Below, in pieces: positions 17,156 through 26,800 of a DNA stretch of 41,951 nt. Source of the DNA: a virus; IMG/VR virus record IMGVR_UViG_3300032050_000284, positions 1-41,951 of that record; one strand, written 5' to 3'. Below the pieces are notes generated by a model. It was not told the origin of the DNA. It ran no database searches and worked only from the letters and a program-made list of their open reading frames with translations. The position numbers and the translations under genes are program-made. The number at the start of each line of letters is the position of its first letter. Position 1 is the first letter of the stretch.

Positions 17156-18580
17156 TTATAATACACAGACATTCTCTAAACAAGTTAAGCCATTACAACA
17201 TGATAATGATAAACAACTTTGGCCCTGATCTGCACATGGTTCTGGTGTAGCCGTTGGGTCAGGTACTGGTGTCGCTGTTGGTTCTGGTACTGGTGTCGCT
17301 GTTGGGTCTGGTACTGGTGTCGCTGTTGGTTCTGGTCCCGGTGTAGCCGTTGGGTCCGGTACTGGTGTCGCTGTTGGGTCTGGTACTGGTGTCGCTGTTG
17401 GTGCCGGTGGCCCACCACCCTGACACGTACTGAGGTTACCATCCACTTCAACGCAATCCAATCCATCACAGCAAGTTCCTACTGGAGAGCCACTGACTAT
17501 ACATGCATTACCTGACGTAATACACGTTGGTGTAGCGGTCGGTGCTGCTGGTGTAGCAGTTGGTGCTGGTGTAGCAGTTGGTGCCGGTGGTCCACCACCC
17601 TGACACGTACTGAGGTTACCATCTACCTCGGTACACGTTAATCCATCACAGCAAGTTCCTACTGGAGAACCGCTGACTATACATGCGTTACCTGACGTAA
17701 TACACGTTGGTGTAGCAGTTGGTTGTACTGGTGTTGGTGTTGGTGACGGCGGTGCAGCAGTTTGACACGTACTGAGGTTACCATCTACCTCGGTACACGT
17801 TAATCCATCACAGCAAGTTCCTACTGGAGAACCGCTAATTACACACGCATTACCTTCCGTAATACACGACGGCGTAGCCGTTGGTGTTGGTGTAGCCGTA
17901 GGTGGTAATGGTGTCGGTGTAGCAGTTGGTTCTACTGGTTCTGGTGTAGCCGTTGGTGTTGGTGTAGCCGTTGGTGTTGGTGTAGCAGTTGGTGTCGGTG
18001 TAGCAGTTGGTTCTACTGGTCCTGGTGTAGCAGTTGGTGTAGCGGTTGGTTGTACTGGTGTTGGCGTAGCCGTTGGTGGTACTGGTGTAGCCGTAGGTAC
18101 TGGGGTGGCGGTTGGTTGTACTGGTGTTGGCGTAGCCGTTGGTGGTACTGGTGTTGGCGTAGGTGCTGGTGTGGCAGTTGGTGGTACTGGTGTAGCCGTA
18201 GGTACTGGCGTGGCTGTTGGTGGCACTGGTGTAGCAGTTGGTGTCGGTGTAGCAGTCGGTGTAGCGGTTGGTGTTGCTGTAGGTGTTGCTGTAGGTGTTG
18301 GGGTTGGGGTTGGTGTGGCACTTGTTGTTGGTGTAGGTGTTGGTATTGGGGAGTGACACAGAAAATAATTGCGGGGACGATAGGCAATTAAACTGTAATT
18401 CACTTCCGTGTATCCAGCAGGACATCCTGCTGCAGCCGACCCAGACGGACCTCTATTTCCGAAACTACCCGTAAGTGCATATAAAATACTATATCCAGGA
18501 CTGTTAACGGTAGTAACAATACTGGCAGAAATTGCATATGAACTGGATGCTGGGATAGCAAACGGAAAAAATACGGACAT
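17156..18580 (-). CDS. Mucin-like Pro/Thr stalk protein with four knottin-like cysteine modules
   Basis: 474 residues. A short N-terminal domain (1-75, with Cys53 and Cys75) is followed by a long stalk (79-238) almost wholly of Pro, Thr, Ala and Val in repeats such as [12 protein letters not shown]. Three nearly identical modules follow (239-272, 293-326, 353-386) with spacing C-x6-C-x9-CC-x4-C-x9-C, joined by more Pro/Thr linker. The fourth module (449-472) has C-x6-C-x4-CC-x4-C-x4-C, the canonical inhibitor-cystine-knot pattern. The N-terminal residues ([13 protein letters not shown]) resemble starts of neighbouring fibre proteins. A tail-attached stalk with small disulfide-bonded binding heads is the best reading. 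The Pro/Thr stretches are an obvious O-glycosylation target, and the glycosyltransferase genes follow directly. Function is inferred. Confidence 0.8.
   Translation of the reverse strand: MSVFFPFAIPASSSYAISASIVTTVNSPGYSILYALTGSFGNRGPSGSAAAGCPAGYTEVNYSLIAYRPRNYFLCHSPIPTPTPTTSATPTPTPTPTATPTATPTATPTATPTPTATPVPPTATPVPTATPVPPTATPAPTPTPVPPTATPTPVQPTATPVPTATPVPPTATPTPVQPTATPTATPGPVEPTATPTPTATPTPTATPTPTATPEPVEPTATPTPLPPTATPTPTATPSCITEGNACVISGSPVGTCCDGLTCTEVDGNLSTCQTAAPPSPTPTPVQPTATPTCITSGNACIVSGSPVGTCCDGLTCTEVDGNLSTCQGGGPPAPTATPAPTATPAAPTATPTCITSGNACIVSGSPVGTCCDGLDCVEVDGNLSTCQGGGPPAPTATPVPDPTATPVPDPTATPGPEPTATPVPDPTATPVPEPTATPVPDPTATPEPCADQGQSCLSLSCCNGLTCLENVCVL
17227..18350 (-). repeat. Tandem repeats encoding the Pro/Thr stalk and cysteine modules
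   Basis: Short direct repeats (read on the plus strand as variants of GGTGTAGCAGTTGGT) run through most of this stretch. Three longer units of roughly 100 nt, near 17416-17520, 17596-17700 and 17761-17870, encode the near-identical cysteine modules and differ by only a few bases. Such arrays change length readily by slippage or recombination, so stalk length may vary between related genomes. Confidence 0.85.
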
Positions 18581-18617
18581 TACATTCTCATTCTAAATTG
18601 GATATACACGCAACACC

Positions 18618-19472
18618 TTAAGTTTCTAACGAAAATACGTGAACCGATGCGGTTACACTTTGAGAAGAACCTACTGATGCAAGATTCTCTATCATATAGT
18701 AAATTTCATGTTTTCCCGCAAGTGTGGAAAAACTATTCTTAATAATATTCAAGTCCGTTCCCATATTTTGTATATTTGCTCCAATAATTTTTGGTACAAA
18801 ATAGGTAGTCTCACTTCCCGTTAAAATTGCATCTAACAGTAACGTGTTTGTTTGTGTTTCCGATGCATACGGTCTATTTTTTTCGGTAGTATTATTTAAG
18901 ATTGGTTGTGTATTATAAAATCGTACTCGTATGGGTGCCGAAGTGTTACTAACTGATGCACTTACAAATAAGTAGGTTCGTGGAATATCAGCATTCGTAA
19001 CTGAACCACTTGCTAATTGTCCTGGTGACAGTGATACTTGTATTGATGGTAATTCTACACGACTATCTGTACTAATTACTGAATCTTCTAATAAGTATCT
19101 ACCAAATGTCAATCTAGGTACTGATGGTGCGTTATCTATTTTATAATAGGTTAATTTTGTTGATGGTGTACCAACCACACCATATAGTGCGGGGTCAATC
19201 GTATATGTGCCCGCAGCCATCGTAAAATCACCTATTAATGAAATCGATGCAGGAATATTTGTATCACCAAATGCACGTGACTGCTCTGTCAAATTATTTA
19301 GACTATCTAAATTGTCATACAAACGCAGTCTACATGACGTATTTGACTGAATTGCATATAACACGTATGCAGAACCTAAATCAACAGATCCTGATCCTGC
19401 TACGTCTGTTAATATTTCGATATTATCCCGTGTTAAACTTGCACCGGCTTGTAAATATTCTTTTAATCCCAT
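18618..19472 (-). CDS. Virion structural protein with internal duplication (284 aa)
   Basis: 284 residues with no recognised family. Two halves appear related. One runs YVLYAIQSNTSCRLRLYDN then SLNNLTEQSRAF (about 36-68), then a GDFTMAAGTY strand; the other runs YLFVSASVSNTSAPIRVRFYN then PILNNTTEKNRPYAS (about 166-205), then LTGSETTYFVP. Each half looks like a beta sandwich of the kind found in fibre or baseplate-attached proteins. The start has a candidate promoter motif 25 nt before it. Placed between the stalk gene and several small tail proteins, it is probably a structural accessory protein or adhesin. Confidence 0.65.
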   Translation of the reverse strand: MGLKEYLQAGASLTRDNIEILTDVAGSGSVDLGSAYVLYAIQSNTSCRLRLYDNLDSLNNLTEQSRAFGDTNIPASISLIGDFTMAAGTYTIDPALYGVVGTPSTKLTYYKIDNAPSVPRLTFGRYLLEDSVISTDSRVELPSIQVSLSPGQLASGSVTNADIPRTYLFVSASVSNTSAPIRVRFYNTQPILNNTTEKNRPYASETQTNTLLLDAILTGSETTYFVPKIIGANIQNMGTDLNIIKNSFSTLAGKHEIYYMIENLASVGSSQSVTASVHVFSLET

Positions 19473-19497
19473 GGAGTTTTATATTTAATGTCTGTAT

Positions 19498-19504
19498 ATA
19501 AATA
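19498..19504 (-). promoter_or_regulatory. Promoter-like TATTTAT motif before the 284-residue protein gene
   Basis: TATTTAT on the minus strand in the context CATATTTATATACAG, 25 nt before ATG 19472, inside a 79-nt gap. The rest of that gap is AT-rich and holds nothing else recognised. Confidence 0.4.
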
Positions 19505-19551
19505 TGTACTCATGTCCATATCCTACAGAATTTACTCATAAATATGTTAAT

Positions 19552-19752
19552 TTAAAATGGCGTAGTTATCCACGCAGTTCCATTCCAATACTTCACAGGT
19601 TTAATTTGCCACGTAGAACCGTCCCATACTTTCATGGGCTTTGCTATCCATTGTGCACCATCCCACACTTTAATTTGTCCCGTGGTTCCAACGACTGCAC
19701 TTTGTAAATCTGCGGCCGCAGGAAGCAGTGGTTGATAAATCCATGTAGACAT
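19552..19752 (-). CDS. Small WDG-repeat tail protein (66 aa)
   Basis: 66 residues. The C-terminal two thirds consist of three aromatic repeats: IKVWDGAQWIAKP, MKVWDGSTWQIKP and VKYWNGTAWITTPF. The pattern (hydrophobic-Lys-x-Trp-(D/N)-Gly-x-x-Trp) recurs as short modules at the ends of phage and bacterial fibre proteins. It is too small to stand alone as a fibre and probably decorates one. The stop of the preceding gene is one nt away, so the two are coupled. Carbohydrate binding through the exposed Trp residues is possible but unproven. Confidence 0.65.
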   Translation of the reverse strand: MSTWIYQPLLPAAADLQSAVVGTTGQIKVWDGAQWIAKPMKVWDGSTWQIKPVKYWNGTAWITTPF

Positions 19753-19753
19753 A

Positions 19754-20107
19754 CTATGCTACTCTTCGGATTGACCAGAGAACTGTGATAGTTCCTCCTG
19801 CAATCGTGGTTAATGTGACATCCCACCCATGTAATAGTATCAACGAAGGGCTAACCCATGTATCGGTCATGGTTCCCGTAATAAACGATTCGTAAATAAT
19901 ACGCTGTGCGTCACCAGCGCCTGTGCATTTTTCATATACACGAATACGTAATTCGTCTCCCGCAACCATATCTGATGTATCTAAAAAGACTTGATACACT
20001 CCGTCATCTACTTCTGCGTTAATGGCAGAATAGGTTGCGTTATTTGGCGCAGAAAATTCGGTTGCACCAATTGCTGCCGTTCCACTAAATGCTTGCGTTA
20101 TTGCCAT
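19754..20107 (-). CDS. Small phage structural protein (117 aa)
   Basis: 117 residues, probably a single beta sandwich: GVYQVFLDTSDMVAGDELRI, then RVYEKCTGAGDAQRIIYESF, then TWVSPSLILLHGWDVTLTT and a closing TITVLWSIRRVA strand. Proteins of this size and pattern are common next to fibre genes in environmental phages. It is separated by 3 nt from the preceding gene and by 1 nt from the WDG-repeat gene. No catalytic residues are evident. Likely a tail or capsid decoration protein. Confidence 0.6.
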   Translation of the reverse strand: MAITQAFSGTAAIGATEFSAPNNATYSAINAEVDDGVYQVFLDTSDMVAGDELRIRVYEKCTGAGDAQRIIYESFITGTMTDTWVSPSLILLHGWDVTLTTIAGGTITVLWSIRRVA

Positions 20108-20110
20108 ATC

Positions 20111-20971
20111 TTACCCTCCAGCCGCAACTACGACGGCATTATAGTTACCTGTTTCGTTGGCACCACTGTTTTGTCCACGTATATAAATATTACTTCCTGC
20201 GGGAACTGGGAATTCACATGCACCTAGTAACGGGATATTATTGAAAGATTCTGCGGTTGCCCCTTGACGTATTGGTACGTCTTTTAAAATAACTCTGGTT
20301 CCCGCCACTGTTCCATCCCCGACGCCTACGTCAACGAGAATCGTAGTGGTTGCAGCATATGAAGTATCACTTGCCGTTCCTTGAACGCCTACTTGCCACC
20401 ACCATAAGTCTCGTATAGTAGACCCTAATAACGTCCATGTTCCATTTGCCGCTGTAACCGATGGGACAAAGTTTGTTCCTTCAAATGTACTTTCACCAAT
20501 AGATTCTGCATACGTAGCAATACGTTGAGCGGATGGGTTCAGTGGTTTATGATAGAATTGAGCAAACACACGAATTGCGGTATTCACCGACCCAAACGCT
20601 TGTGCTCCTACCGCTGACCCCGAGGGGATAAAAATGGGAAAGAAATAGTATTGTGCATTTCCTTCAGTTATGAACGTGGGAGCGCCACCGGCTACTAGAT
20701 TCGGTATTACTGTAGTGAATGTGGTACCACCCGCTAAATCGACGCCAATATTTACCACTGTACGTCTAGATGCGTTGTTCGCACTGTTAGAATTGACACC
20801 GATTAATATTCCATATGAATCATCTGTCAAGTCTAATCCAACTTGTGCATAGGCACCAAACCCAACCGTACCTGGCGTAACTGATGTTCCTTGTGCGGCA
20901 ACGGGTCGAGTTCCCGCCGTTGATGCTGATACGAATCCAAAGACGTTTCCACCACCTGGCACATATAACAT
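20111..20971 (-). CDS. Phage structural protein (286 aa), beta-rich
   Basis: 286 residues, rich in Gly, Ala, Thr and Val, without Cys clusters or charged helices. It starts MLYVPGGGNVFGFVSAST and ends IYIRGQNSGANETGNYNAVV, with alternating hydrophobic strands between (TRVILKDVPIRQG, NIGVDLAGGTTFTTVIPN). It looks like a beta-sandwich or jelly-roll surface protein. The ATG shares one base with the TAA of the previous small gene, showing translational coupling. No specific function is recognised; it sits in a run of small tail proteins before the large fibres. Confidence 0.6.
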   Translation of the reverse strand: MLYVPGGGNVFGFVSASTAGTRPVAAQGTSVTPGTVGFGAYAQVGLDLTDDSYGILIGVNSNSANNASRRTVVNIGVDLAGGTTFTTVIPNLVAGGAPTFITEGNAQYYFFPIFIPSGSAVGAQAFGSVNTAIRVFAQFYHKPLNPSAQRIATYAESIGESTFEGTNFVPSVTAANGTWTLLGSTIRDLWWWQVGVQGTASDTSYAATTTILVDVGVGDGTVAGTRVILKDVPIRQGATAESFNNIPLLGACEFPVPAGSNIYIRGQNSGANETGNYNAVVVAAGG

Positions 20972-21240
20972 TACACACTCTCCTTGTTTCGTATATAGGT
21001 AATAAAATCTGCTATTTTATCTACGGTTATAAATCCCAGTACGTCATCACTACTATTCTCAAATATATAGGGAGAATTTGTATTGTCCCACGCACGAATT
21101 TCTGCGTTGGTGGAATCGTTATATTCTGTTTCAAATTGGTTATCACTCAACGTATTTGGTCCAAATTGTATAGACACTTTCCATCCATTAGAGAATGTCA
21201 TGTCAAAACCACTATAATCTGTTTGATTAATATGTAACAT
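20971..21240 (-). CDS. Small hypothetical structural protein (89 aa)
   Basis: 89 residues, acidic, with aromatic strands: YSGFDMTFSNGWKVSIQFGP then IRAWDNTNSPYIFE and a C-terminal helix VDKIADFITYIRN. The fold is likely alpha/beta. The stop TAA overlaps the next ATG by one base. It lies 11 nt after the preceding fibre gene. The pattern GWKVSIQFGPN is seen in small phage proteins of unknown role. Confidence 0.6.
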   Translation of the reverse strand: MLHINQTDYSGFDMTFSNGWKVSIQFGPNTLSDNQFETEYNDSTNAEIRAWDNTNSPYIFENSSDDVLGFITVDKIADFITYIRNKESV

Positions 21241-21251
21241 ATAGTATCCTA

Positions 21252-22601
21252 TTAATTAGTATCTACCCACAAATCGTTGATTGCGGGACTTGATGGGGCC
21301 GTGGTACCTACGGTGATGCGTAGTGCTACGGGATTGAATTGTGCAAGTGATCCAGTAAACGACCCCGTGAATGATCCAGTAATCCCAGCGGAAGCACTAA
21401 TACTTCCGTTCACCGATAGTGTGTTACGTAAATTGGTCGTAGTATTAATGCCAACGTTTCCACTGGAGCTAATGAATACTCGTGTTGTTGCCGTGCTGTC
21501 TCGACCACCAGCAAACAATCGAATATTACCAGTTGAAACAGGTGAGGCATTCCCGATATCTAATTCACCCACACTAGAGGTAAAATATACATACCCGTCC
21601 GATGGACCACCAACCAATCCTCCATTATACGTGGTGCTATTAATACCTAAATCAATATAATTACCAGAATCCGTGGTATTATTTGATGATACTACAATGT
21701 CCGAACTTGCATTATTTCCCGCCGAAAAATTGACTACTTCTAATTCAAAAAAGCTATCTGTGCTACCACTGATAATTACTGGACTGTTATTATTTGAACT
21801 TGACATTAACAATGATCCGCTAATTTCTTGATTCCCGATAATATGGGATGACCCTGTAATCTTCAATGATCCAGAAATGTTTACTTCTCGTCTATTGTTT
21901 ACCTTAAACACATCAATACTAGCAGATGTTAATGTAAACAAATCACTAGATGAATCATCCGTAACTTCAAACAATTGCCCATCATTACCAATTATTGTAA
22001 ATAATGCAGAACCACTTCCACGTAACACCGTGGAACCAGTTACTCTCAATGCGGGAATTATTCCACTTCCAGAAAGAATTAATGAACCTGAAATTACGGC
22101 GGGAGTTGTTCTTCCATCATACGGGAACGTACTGCCACCCGGACCACCACCGGTACCAACTGATGCAGTCGTAAAGATTTGGTTTGTTGCCGTATTCAAG
22201 ACCAATACTTTGTTTGTTGCGGTCGTATCAGCCAAATTATTTAATTGAACATTTGACGAAGTGATATTTCCAATAAATGACCCTGTAAAACTTCCGGTAT
22301 TAATTTGTGCGGAAGAAGATACCACTCCCGATGGAAGTATGTACGTTGATGCAAACGAGGCAGTGGTTGCGAAGGACGCCGTTGTCGCAAACGAAGCGGT
22401 AGTTGGTGTAAATGTAATAGAGGTTGCCGCTGACGCAGTTATTGCATTATTTGCCCAACTACTCGTTCCGAACAACGACCCAGTAAGGCCCCCGTTAGCA
22501 AATTGCGAGGCACCTGAAATAATCAAGGAACCCGAAAGTATCGTGCTCCCAGTGACTTCTAATTGGTTGAAACTACCTGTGTCCGTAAAAAATATTGGCA
22601 T
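21252..22601 (-). CDS. Tail fibre protein with GSFTGS/ASFAT repeats (449 aa)
   Basis: 449 residues, strongly Ser/Thr/Gly rich. The N-terminus has SGSLIISGASQF and LFGTSSWANNA, then an ASFATTASFATTASFA run, which looks like a beta-helical or triple-stranded shaft. A shared cassette FPYDGRTTPAVISGSLI is near residues 163-180. A module of about 100 residues (about 285-390: ASSDIVVSSNNTT, IDLGINSTTY, VGGPSDGYVYFTS, NIRLFAGGRDS, GNVGINT) also occurs twice in the 1113-residue fibre. The C-terminus TAPSSPAINDLWVDTN is a motif found at the ends of phage fibre proteins. The start has a candidate promoter motif 29 nt upstream. Confidence 0.8.
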   Translation of the reverse strand: MPIFFTDTGSFNQLEVTGSTILSGSLIISGASQFANGGLTGSLFGTSSWANNAITASAATSITFTPTTASFATTASFATTASFASTYILPSGVVSSSAQINTGSFTGSFIGNITSSNVQLNNLADTTATNKVLVLNTATNQIFTTASVGTGGGPGGSTFPYDGRTTPAVISGSLILSGSGIIPALRVTGSTVLRGSGSALFTIIGNDGQLFEVTDDSSSDLFTLTSASIDVFKVNNRREVNISGSLKITGSSHIIGNQEISGSLLMSSSNNNSPVIISGSTDSFFELEVVNFSAGNNASSDIVVSSNNTTDSGNYIDLGINSTTYNGGLVGGPSDGYVYFTSSVGELDIGNASPVSTGNIRLFAGGRDSTATTRVFISSSGNVGINTTTNLRNTLSVNGSISASAGITGSFTGSFTGSLAQFNPVALRITVGTTAPSSPAINDLWVDTN

Positions 22602-22630
22602 ATCTATATGTTGTATTAAATGTCTATACG

Positions 22631-22637
22631 ATAAATA
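22631..22637 (-). promoter_or_regulatory. Promoter-like TATTTAT motif before the 449-residue fibre gene
   Basis: TATTTAT on the minus strand in the context CTATTTATCGTATAG, 29 nt before ATG 22601, in a 42-nt gap. Confidence 0.4.
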
Positions 22638-22643
22638 GTAGTA

Positions 22644-23867
22644 TTATCTGTAACTAATACGAATTAATCCTTGTGCTCCTGCTCCACCTGAACGGTTTGC
22701 TCCGGATACTTTTGCAGCGCCGCCGCCAGCACCACCATAATTTTCTCCTGGATTTCCGTTGACTCCTTGTGTGGATGCAAGTGCAAAGGTACCTCCAGCC
22801 CCACCGAAATCAAACGAGGTACCGGAAATACCATACGAACCAGCTCCAAGTCCACCACGACCCCCTCCTTGTCCCGAAGGAATACCCGTACTACCGGCTT
22901 CTCCGTTTTGATCAAATCCTGAAAACACCACATCACCAATTCCTCCATTTATAGAACCTGTGGGTACGTTTTCAGTTATATCAGAACTGTTGGCTGGACC
23001 TCCAGTTCCTCCTTTTGCCACCACAACATTCGTATCCCACGTTGTATCATTACCAGTTGCCCCATTTCCAGTAGTTCCTGCAACCGATGCTGCCACAGAA
23101 TATGAAATAGATTGCTGTGCAGACCCGTATGTTATCGTTTTTCTAGCGTATTGACCTCCCGCACCCCCGTGCCCCGCCTGATTATTAAGCGTTGCACCGC
23201 CACCAGCACCGCCACCACCCCAACATTCCACGATAACTTCCGTAACTCCCAACGGTTTGGTCCAACTTCCAGCACCTGGTGTGGTGAACGTTTGTACTGT
23301 ATATGCACGAGTTTCTATTGGTGTCCCGATTATACCTACCACTTGAGCCGAATATAATTGATTTATAGGCGTTAAAGTTGCTGGATCTGAAAAATTTTCT
23401 GGACCCAAGATAAGCCAATATGCATAAAATCCATTAATAATAGTTGGTTGCCACGTTGATGGTGAACTGATAAATATATCTACCTTACCCGAAGGTGGAT
23501 ATGCATCTGCTGATAACTTGGCTGGTGTAGAACGTATATCCCAATTAACTCCGTTGTAAAAATACGTTGTTAATTGACGAGGTGAAAAAAAATCATCTGA
23601 AAGGTTATTCGTGAATGTAAATTGTATTGTTTGTACCCTTGCATTAAAACCTAATATATTATATTGTCCATTCAAATAAGTATTATCAAATGAAATTCCA
23701 TCTGATGGAAACGTCCCTGTGTTTGGTGGAGACAAGTTTACAGTATTATATGTTTGTAGCGTAGAATACGCATAGGTAAAATTTGTTGGAGCTATCGGTA
23801 TATTTGAAAAATCACATATAACAGATTTATTAGAAATTTTAACTCCTTTAGATAATCGTATACCCAT
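22644..23867 (-). CDS. Adhesin with glycine-rich tip domain (407 aa)
   Basis: 407 residues. The first 180 are a beta-rich domain with aromatic strands (TFTNNLSDDFFSPRQLTTYF, FYAYWLILGPENFSD). At about 195 a glycine-rich domain begins with FTTPGAGSWTKP and VTEVIVECWGGGGAGGG and runs to the end, with many GG, GGAGG and GGGRGG loops and the terminal QGLIRISYR. This matches the glycine-rich phage tip domains (Gly_rich_2-type) comparable in kind to the polyglycine-sandwich adhesins of T4-like gp38 proteins, which decide host range. Probably a receptor-binding tip or stand-alone adhesin. Confidence 0.8.
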   Translation of the reverse strand: MGIRLSKGVKISNKSVICDFSNIPIAPTNFTYAYSTLQTYNTVNLSPPNTGTFPSDGISFDNTYLNGQYNILGFNARVQTIQFTFTNNLSDDFFSPRQLTTYFYNGVNWDIRSTPAKLSADAYPPSGKVDIFISSPSTWQPTIINGFYAYWLILGPENFSDPATLTPINQLYSAQVVGIIGTPIETRAYTVQTFTTPGAGSWTKPLGVTEVIVECWGGGGAGGGATLNNQAGHGGAGGQYARKTITYGSAQQSISYSVAASVAGTTGNGATGNDTTWDTNVVVAKGGTGGPANSSDITENVPTGSINGGIGDVVFSGFDQNGEAGSTGIPSGQGGGRGGLGAGSYGISGTSFDFGGAGGTFALASTQGVNGNPGENYGGAGGGAAKVSGANRSGGAGAQGLIRISYR

Positions 23868-23870
23868 ATG

Positions 23871-26800
23871 TTAATTTTCTCCGTATGCGGTTGCAATCCA
23901 ATACGTAGTACCAGCTAACCCAGTGTTACTATTTGCATTAATTACGAAACTTCCCGCAAGTTTACTTTCAATCGTCCATGACCGTGCATCTTCTCCAGTA
24001 ACCGTGATTGCGTAATTTGTATTCGGAAACGCCGTGGTAAACGTCACCGTTGCTTTTCGTGGGTTGCCGGCAAACGAGGTATTTGTCACATTTCCTGCTT
24101 TGGAGCGTAAGACATTTGATGCAAATGATGAGGTAGTAGCAAATGAACTACTACCTAACAACGAACCGGAGAAAGACCCAGTAAACGACCCCGTACTGAT
24201 TTGTAACGAACTTGATACCGTGCCTACTGGCAAGAATGCAATTACTTGAGCAGAACTACTAACAATATTAGCTGGAATATTTTGGAGTTGCGTGTAACTA
24301 ATTTGTGTTGAAGAAGATACCACCCCCTCGGTATTTAATTCCTTTTTCACACCGTCTAGGAAATGAACTGAACTTGTATCCAGTGTAATAGTTCCTGTAG
24401 AGTTGATAGTACCGCCTGTCAATCCATTACCTGCCACTATTGATGTAACTCCACCAATACTCGGAGCCCATGACGCCGATGTGGCAAATGACGAACTTAC
24501 AGAATTACTTGCCCAACTTGCCGTGGCAATTAATGAACCAGTAACGGTTAATCCATTAGTAAAATTACCACTACCCGAGACATCTAATGTGTACTGTGGA
24601 GTGGGAGTTAATATACCTACTTTTGCTTGTGCGGATAAACTGGATGTTACCGTTGTTGGCGAATTAACAAAATCACTGGAGCTGTGGATACCTGTTGCAA
24701 ATAATAATCCGCCCAAATTCATGAAATTTGTAGAATTATTGGGTACTGCTATTCCATTTCCAATAACAATAGTATTACTACCCGTTAAAATTGATGACGT
24801 TGGTTGTCCGGCGGAAACTCCAATATTAATTGAAAATGGAGTACTGGCATTTTTCCCCGCCCCATGACCAATATTTGTGGAATAATTTATTGATTTACTG
24901 TTATTGGTGGCATTACCAGTAAACCTTCCAGCGTCACGGCCAATATTTATTGAACCAGCAGATGAACTGACCCCCAATCCTGCAAGGGTGCCAATATTTA
25001 CGGAATATTCCGACAGATCTGTATATGCTCCCGCATATTCACCTATTGCAATTCTTCGTGAACCACTATTACCGAATTCGCCTGCATAATATCCTATATT
25101 AATTGCATAAGTGGCACGTTGTACATTACTACCGGCGTACTCTCCTATAGAGATAGCATAATCTACATATTTTGAAAATACACCCGGTCGTGAACCGATT
25201 GATACTGTGTTTCCTGAACCCGTGGTATTTGCGTTTGCCGACAAGCCTATTGCAACCACCTGACCGGCGCCAACGTTTGAGTTGGCACTTGCGAGTGGTC
25301 CAATTATAACGTCACTAAAAAATGTACCTCCCCGAGCTGCAGTCCCTGCACCAATATATACTCCAGAATTGGTACTGTTTGTAAGGGAAGATGAAAATAA
25401 CGAATGTGAACCTATAACAATAATGCCGTTGGGGTTGTTAGTCAACAAGCCTGCCGCATTGGCACCAAGTATTACTGAGCCCGTTGGGATAACGCCCGAC
25501 CTGCTAACTTCAAAAGATACTAATGAACTATTTACTACCTGTAGTGGATATGATGACGATACTGCATTTGTTGTAAATGATGACGATATACTAAAACTTG
25601 ATGTAACTGCTCTACTTGAACTTGTAGCAAACGATGCCGATATTGTTAGACTTGATGTTGGCGCAAAGGATGCAGTTGCTGGAGTAAAGGTGATGGAGTT
25701 GGCCGCACTTGCCGTAATTGCATTAACTGCATTAGTTGCCCAACTTGCCGTCCCAAACATCGTACCAACATTTGTAATATCATTTCCACCCAACGACAGA
25801 GTTCCTGCCATTGCACGAGCACCGTTGACCAACAAATATTGTGTGTGGTCATCGGCATCTAATCCTAAGAGATTTCCGTGAACAGATGAAGCATTTACAC
25901 CGGTTGCTCTAAATCCAATTATTGGACGGATATCTTGAATTTGAGTAATATTTGCCGAACCGGATTGTACATACACTGCGGCCAACGGTACCACCCCATC
26001 ATTAAAATACGATGGAATAGATGGTAAGTTTGCATTTTCCGCTTCAACAAGGGTAGAATATTGATTACTATTTAATATCAAGAAATATTTTTCATCAGCA
26101 CCATCACCCACCAAGTAGACTGTATGCTTCGTATAAGCAGATGCGGACATTGCAACTAGGGCACTACTTGATGCATATACATTATTTGGAACGATTGATG
26201 ACGTATATCGTGCCCATGCCGATGCACTTGGATAATATTGCGTAAGATTTATAGAGGATGTTCCTATCGGAGTAAACTCGTTTTCCGAGAAGAAATACGT
26301 TCCTTGTGTAACATCTAATTTAAATGGGGTTACGTTTTGTGTTACTGTTGATCCTGCGGCAAATACTGGTCCCAAGGCTTTTCTATTGAACGTAGAAAGC
26401 TTGTTAGCCATGTGTTCACCGTTATACAACGTTTGGTCAATAAATTCTACCTTTGTATCGTTGGTGACAACTCTTCCAAGAATAATATTCGTTTCATTAT
26501 CTGGAATTGTACCCGCAGATGTTAATGTTCCAGCATCCGTAATGTAAATATAGTTATTGGAATTTGCCGTTAATGTAAGAGTACCATCCACCCAATCCAA
26601 TCTCTTGTATACATCTGTATCTATGGTATCTTGTAAGTATCCGAATCCACTTGCCGCAGTAATACCAAATCCACTTCCAGTAGTAATAGTCCCACCTTGC
26701 ATGACACCCATTGGTGAACCCTTAAAGATAAGGGTTGTTGCGTCCGTATGCGTACCATCAGCAAAGGTGACGGATAACTTACGAGTTACGTCATTTTCAC

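Noticed and set aside
17227-18350. CRISPR-like array
   Set aside because: Repeats are short, contiguous and coding, with no unique spacers of even length and no cas genes nearby.
17185-18425. Alternative minus- and plus-strand frames over the Pro/Thr repeats
   Set aside because: They are by-products of the short DNA repeats, giving Gln/Arg/His- or Cys/Trp-rich translations with no domain; only the 17156-18580 frame has conserved cysteine modules.
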